From positions 1 to 64,000 of the forward strand of contig NZ_NRCJ01000008.1 in NCBI RefSeq assembly GCF_003129965.1: a DNA stretch of 64,000 nucleotides, read 5' to 3'. The notes beneath the pieces are model-generated. The model did no database searches, was not told where the DNA came from, and worked only from the letters and a program-made list of their open reading frames with translations. This DNA is from Aggregatibacter kilianii (GTDB taxonomy: Bacteria; Pseudomonadota; Gammaproteobacteria; Enterobacterales; Pasteurellaceae). Below are positions 62,227 to 64,000 of the stretch, piece by piece; within the stretch, counting starts at the first letter, position 1; each line of letters opens with the position of its first letter. The translations under genes and the position numbers were made by a program.

Positions 62227-63052
62227 ATTAACCGAATTACAAGCTGAGTTAGCAAAATTGGAACAGACGTTGTTGAGTGTTGAGAGAATTCAGCAAGAGC
62301 CAACGGCTAAGCGTAGTATTTGTGAGGCAAATTCTAACCATGGTGAATACGCTTATCACGAAAGCACGAACCAGTTAATGAATCGAACATATACGTTTAA
62401 GACGGCTTGCCCACATTGTACCGCAGAGAAAATTGCGACGTTGAAAAAAGAGATTCAAGCAGAAAATCAAAGCGAAATTTTGAGTTTGAAAACATTATCA
62501 AATATCCCAATGCGTTTTGCCCATTGCAGCTTGAGCAATTATGAACCTGTGAATGATGGTGCTAAAAAAGCCTTAGCTTATGCGACACGCTATGCGGATA
62601 AATGGCTTGACCGTTTGGCAAAAGGTGGTGGTTTAGTATTTTGCGGTAAACCAGGGACAGGCAAAAATCATTTAGCTTGTGCGATTGCCAATAGCATTAT
62701 CGAAAATCATCAAGCTAAAGTATTAATCTCAACCGCATTGCGTATTGCTCGTGATATCAAAAACTCTTGGAGCAGAGATAGCCAAATTAGCGAAGAACGG
62801 GCAATTAAAACCTACACAGACAAAGATTTGCTGATTATTGACGAAATTGGTATTCAGTTCGGCTCAGAAGCGGAAAAAATCATTTTATTTGAAATTATCA
62901 ATACTCGTTATGAGCAAATGAAACCCACGATCTTAATCAGCAATTTATCTGAACAGGAGTTGGGTACTTATATCGGTGAACGAGTATTAGATCGCATGAT
63001 GGAAGGTCAAGGGGCAATTATTGCATTTGATTGGGAGAGTTATAGAAAATGA
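62219..63052 (+). CDS. DnaC-like helicase loader ATPase
   Basis: A 277-residue AAA+ protein. A Cys/His-rich N-terminal segment (RTYTFKTACPHCTAEKIATL) precedes the ATPase core with Walker A FCGKPGTGKNHLA and Walker B LLIIDEIGIQFGS, then NLSEQELGTYIGERVLDRMM. It should load the host DnaB helicase at the origin in the preceding gene, as DnaC or lambda P does. Overlaps the Dam gene by 4 bases. Confidence 0.92.
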   Translation: MAKLTELQAELAKLEQTLLSVERIQQEPTAKRSICEANSNHGEYAYHESTNQLMNRTYTFKTACPHCTAEKIATLKKEIQAENQSEILSLKTLSNIPMRFAHCSLSNYEPVNDGAKKALAYATRYADKWLDRLAKGGGLVFCGKPGTGKNHLACAIANSIIENHQAKVLISTALRIARDIKNSWSRDSQISEERAIKTYTDKDLLIIDEIGIQFGSEAEKIILFEIINTRYEQMKPTILISNLSEQELGTYIGERVLDRMMEGQGAIIAFDWESYRK

Positions 63053-63561
63053 CAGACTTTGACAAAGATACCTATCCAACATCATTTTCACTATTTAACC
63101 CGATTCATGCTGAATTTGGCTTCACGATTGATGGTGCCGCACTGCCCCACAACGCAAAACTTGAGCGATATGTAACGCCTGAGATGGATTATTTAACTTA
63201 TCCACTACAAAACGAGCGCATTTTCATCAACCCGCCATTTAGTGATCCGTTAAGTTTTATCAAACGTTCCGTCGAACTGTTTGAAAATCACAACTGCTTA
63301 GTGGTGATGTTGTTGCCGGTTGACATTAGCACGGAATGGTTTTCGTTAATCACTCAAAAAGCAACAGAAATCCGTTTTATTGTTGGTGGCCGTATTAAGT
63401 TTTTAAGTCCTCAGACTGGTTTATGGACTGATGTTTGCCGTGGTAATCATTTAGCGATATTTGACCCACGTCACCGCAATATGGGGCAGGTTATCCGTCA
63501 TGTTCACATTGACGACCTTGGGAATTTCGAATGGCGAGCCAAAAGCAGAAGAAAACAGTAA
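63049..63561 (+). CDS. Phage N6-adenine methyltransferase (Dam)
   Basis: A 170-residue small methylase of the phage Dam family, with the catalytic INPPFSDPLSF (NPPF) motif, GFTIDGAALPHNAKLERYVT near the start and DVCRGNHLAIFDP at the end. It probably methylates GATC or a related site, guarding phage DNA from restriction. Its 3' end overlaps the next gene by 31 bases in another frame. Confidence 0.9.
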   Translation: MTDFDKDTYPTSFSLFNPIHAEFGFTIDGAALPHNAKLERYVTPEMDYLTYPLQNERIFINPPFSDPLSFIKRSVELFENHNCLVVMLLPVDISTEWFSLITQKATEIRFIVGGRIKFLSPQTGLWTDVCRGNHLAIFDPRHRNMGQVIRHVHIDDLGNFEWRAKSRRKQ

Positions 63562-64000
63562 TTCACGCAGTTAAATATGCGAACGGTGCGGTGGTAGCGG
63601 AAACAGACTATGACCGCAATTTACTAAAAGGGCTACCGATAGGAAGTGCGGTAAAAATTACACCTATCGGCAACAATCGAAACTATCAACATCACAAGAA
63701 GTTTTTTGCGCTACTCGATGCAGGTTTTGAATACTGGCAGCCTGAATTTAGCGTACTTACCCAAGCGGAAGAATGGATAGCGCAGGCGGTTGCAAAAGAA
63801 ATCGCGGTAGCGGCAAACGATGAAAATCTGTATCAGAATGTAACTAAACCGATAGCAGATAGCGTGCTGGCAAAAGTGCGGTCGAATCGCGAATCAAAAT
63901 TAGATTATGAGGGCATGAAAACCCTTGAAGCGTATCTCGATCATGTGATGAAAAAAGCGGGATTTTACGACATCAAGCCAGCACAAGACGGCGGAACCGT
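63531..64000 (+). CDS. DUF1367 phage protein, runs off the window
   Basis: At least 156 residues from ATG 63531; no stop before the window end. NRNYQHHKKFFALLDAGFEYWQPE is the DUF1367 core found in the nin-like regions of lambdoid phages. Role unknown, though it accompanies recombination and replication genes. Confidence 0.85.
   Translation, partial: MASQKQKKTVIHAVKYANGAVVAETDYDRNLLKGLPIGSAVKITPIGNNRNYQHHKKFFALLDAGFEYWQPEFSVLTQAEEWIAQAVAKEIAVAANDENLYQNVTKPIADSVLAKVRSNRESKLDYEGMKTLEAYLDHVMKKAGFYDIKPAQDGGT

Larger units (their letters stand above)
48494..64000. mobile_element. Lambdoid prophage or prophage-like element, left portion
   Basis: From the guaA remnant to the window end all recognisable genes are phage-type: AlpA, DUF551, recombination ATPase and exonuclease, LexA-like repressor, Cro, YmfL-like, antirepressor, O-like initiator with iterons, DnaC-like, Dam, DUF1367. 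Order and directions follow lambda early regions. No integrase or structural genes are in view; they should lie to the right. Many uptake signals inside suggest long residence in this lineage. Confidence 0.9.

Overview
The window looks like a chromosome segment of a Pasteurellaceae bacterium of the Haemophilus/Aggregatibacter lineage. The 9-base DNA uptake signal AAGTGCGGT (or its complement) occurs throughout, several intrinsic terminators are built from pairs of it, and housekeeping gene order (accA-pdxY-tilS) and proteins match that family. Copper nitrite reductase, a type VI secretion (T6SS) effector cluster and YadA-type adhesins would fit Aggregatibacter, but the species is not proven here.

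Region 1 (1-7,660) is the tail of a T6SS effector cluster: the 3' end of vgrG, an EagR-type chaperone, a PAAR protein with a C-terminal YwqJ-like deaminase toxin, a YwqK-like (MORN-type) immunity gene, an endonuclease V, and an orphan Rhs protein whose toxin tip looks broken. The toxin tip, immunity gene and endonuclease V are AT-rich, as if transferred together. Deaminase, YwqK protein and endonuclease V in that order repeat the Bacillus subtilis ywqJ-ywqK-ywqL arrangement, here on a T6SS carrier. This is my best candidate for an under-described system: a mutagenic toxin with a lesion-processing enzyme beside its immunity protein.

Region 2 (7,690-48,480) is core chromosome: parC and parE separated by a copper nitrite reductase and a DUF805 gene; ytfE with an FNR-like site; a trimeric autotransporter with an internal duplication; ettA; a nickel uptake pair; uvrB; ompA; degQ; zapG; ycaO; manA; gloB; hemA; nagC; a Met-Leu-Gln tRNA cluster; adk; galE-hypA-ampG; ghxP; accA-pdxY-tilS; and an SPFH protein. 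Possible RNAs lie upstream of ettA and between accA and the SPFH gene.

Region 3 (about 48,494 to the window end) is the early half of a lambdoid prophage or related element. Its left end carries the last codons and stop of guaA followed by what is probably the native guaA terminator, so the element probably sits in the 3' end of guaA, with the intact gene and integrase expected beyond the right edge. A LexA-like repressor and a Cro-like gene face away from each other. Three promoters, two at the repressor/cro junction and one 2.4 kb to the left, carry related 17-bp operators. Downstream of the repressor lies a soluble plus membrane protein pair that resembles lambda RexA/RexB. The leftward operon holds recombination genes, small unknown genes, a tRNA-like gene, a 27-bp repeat gene, a degenerate methyltransferase, a second YadA-type adhesin and an AlpA regulator. 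The rightward operon holds a YmfL-like regulator, an antirepressor, an O-like replication protein with 22-bp-spaced iterons inside its gene, a DnaC-like loader, a Dam methylase and a DUF1367 protein.
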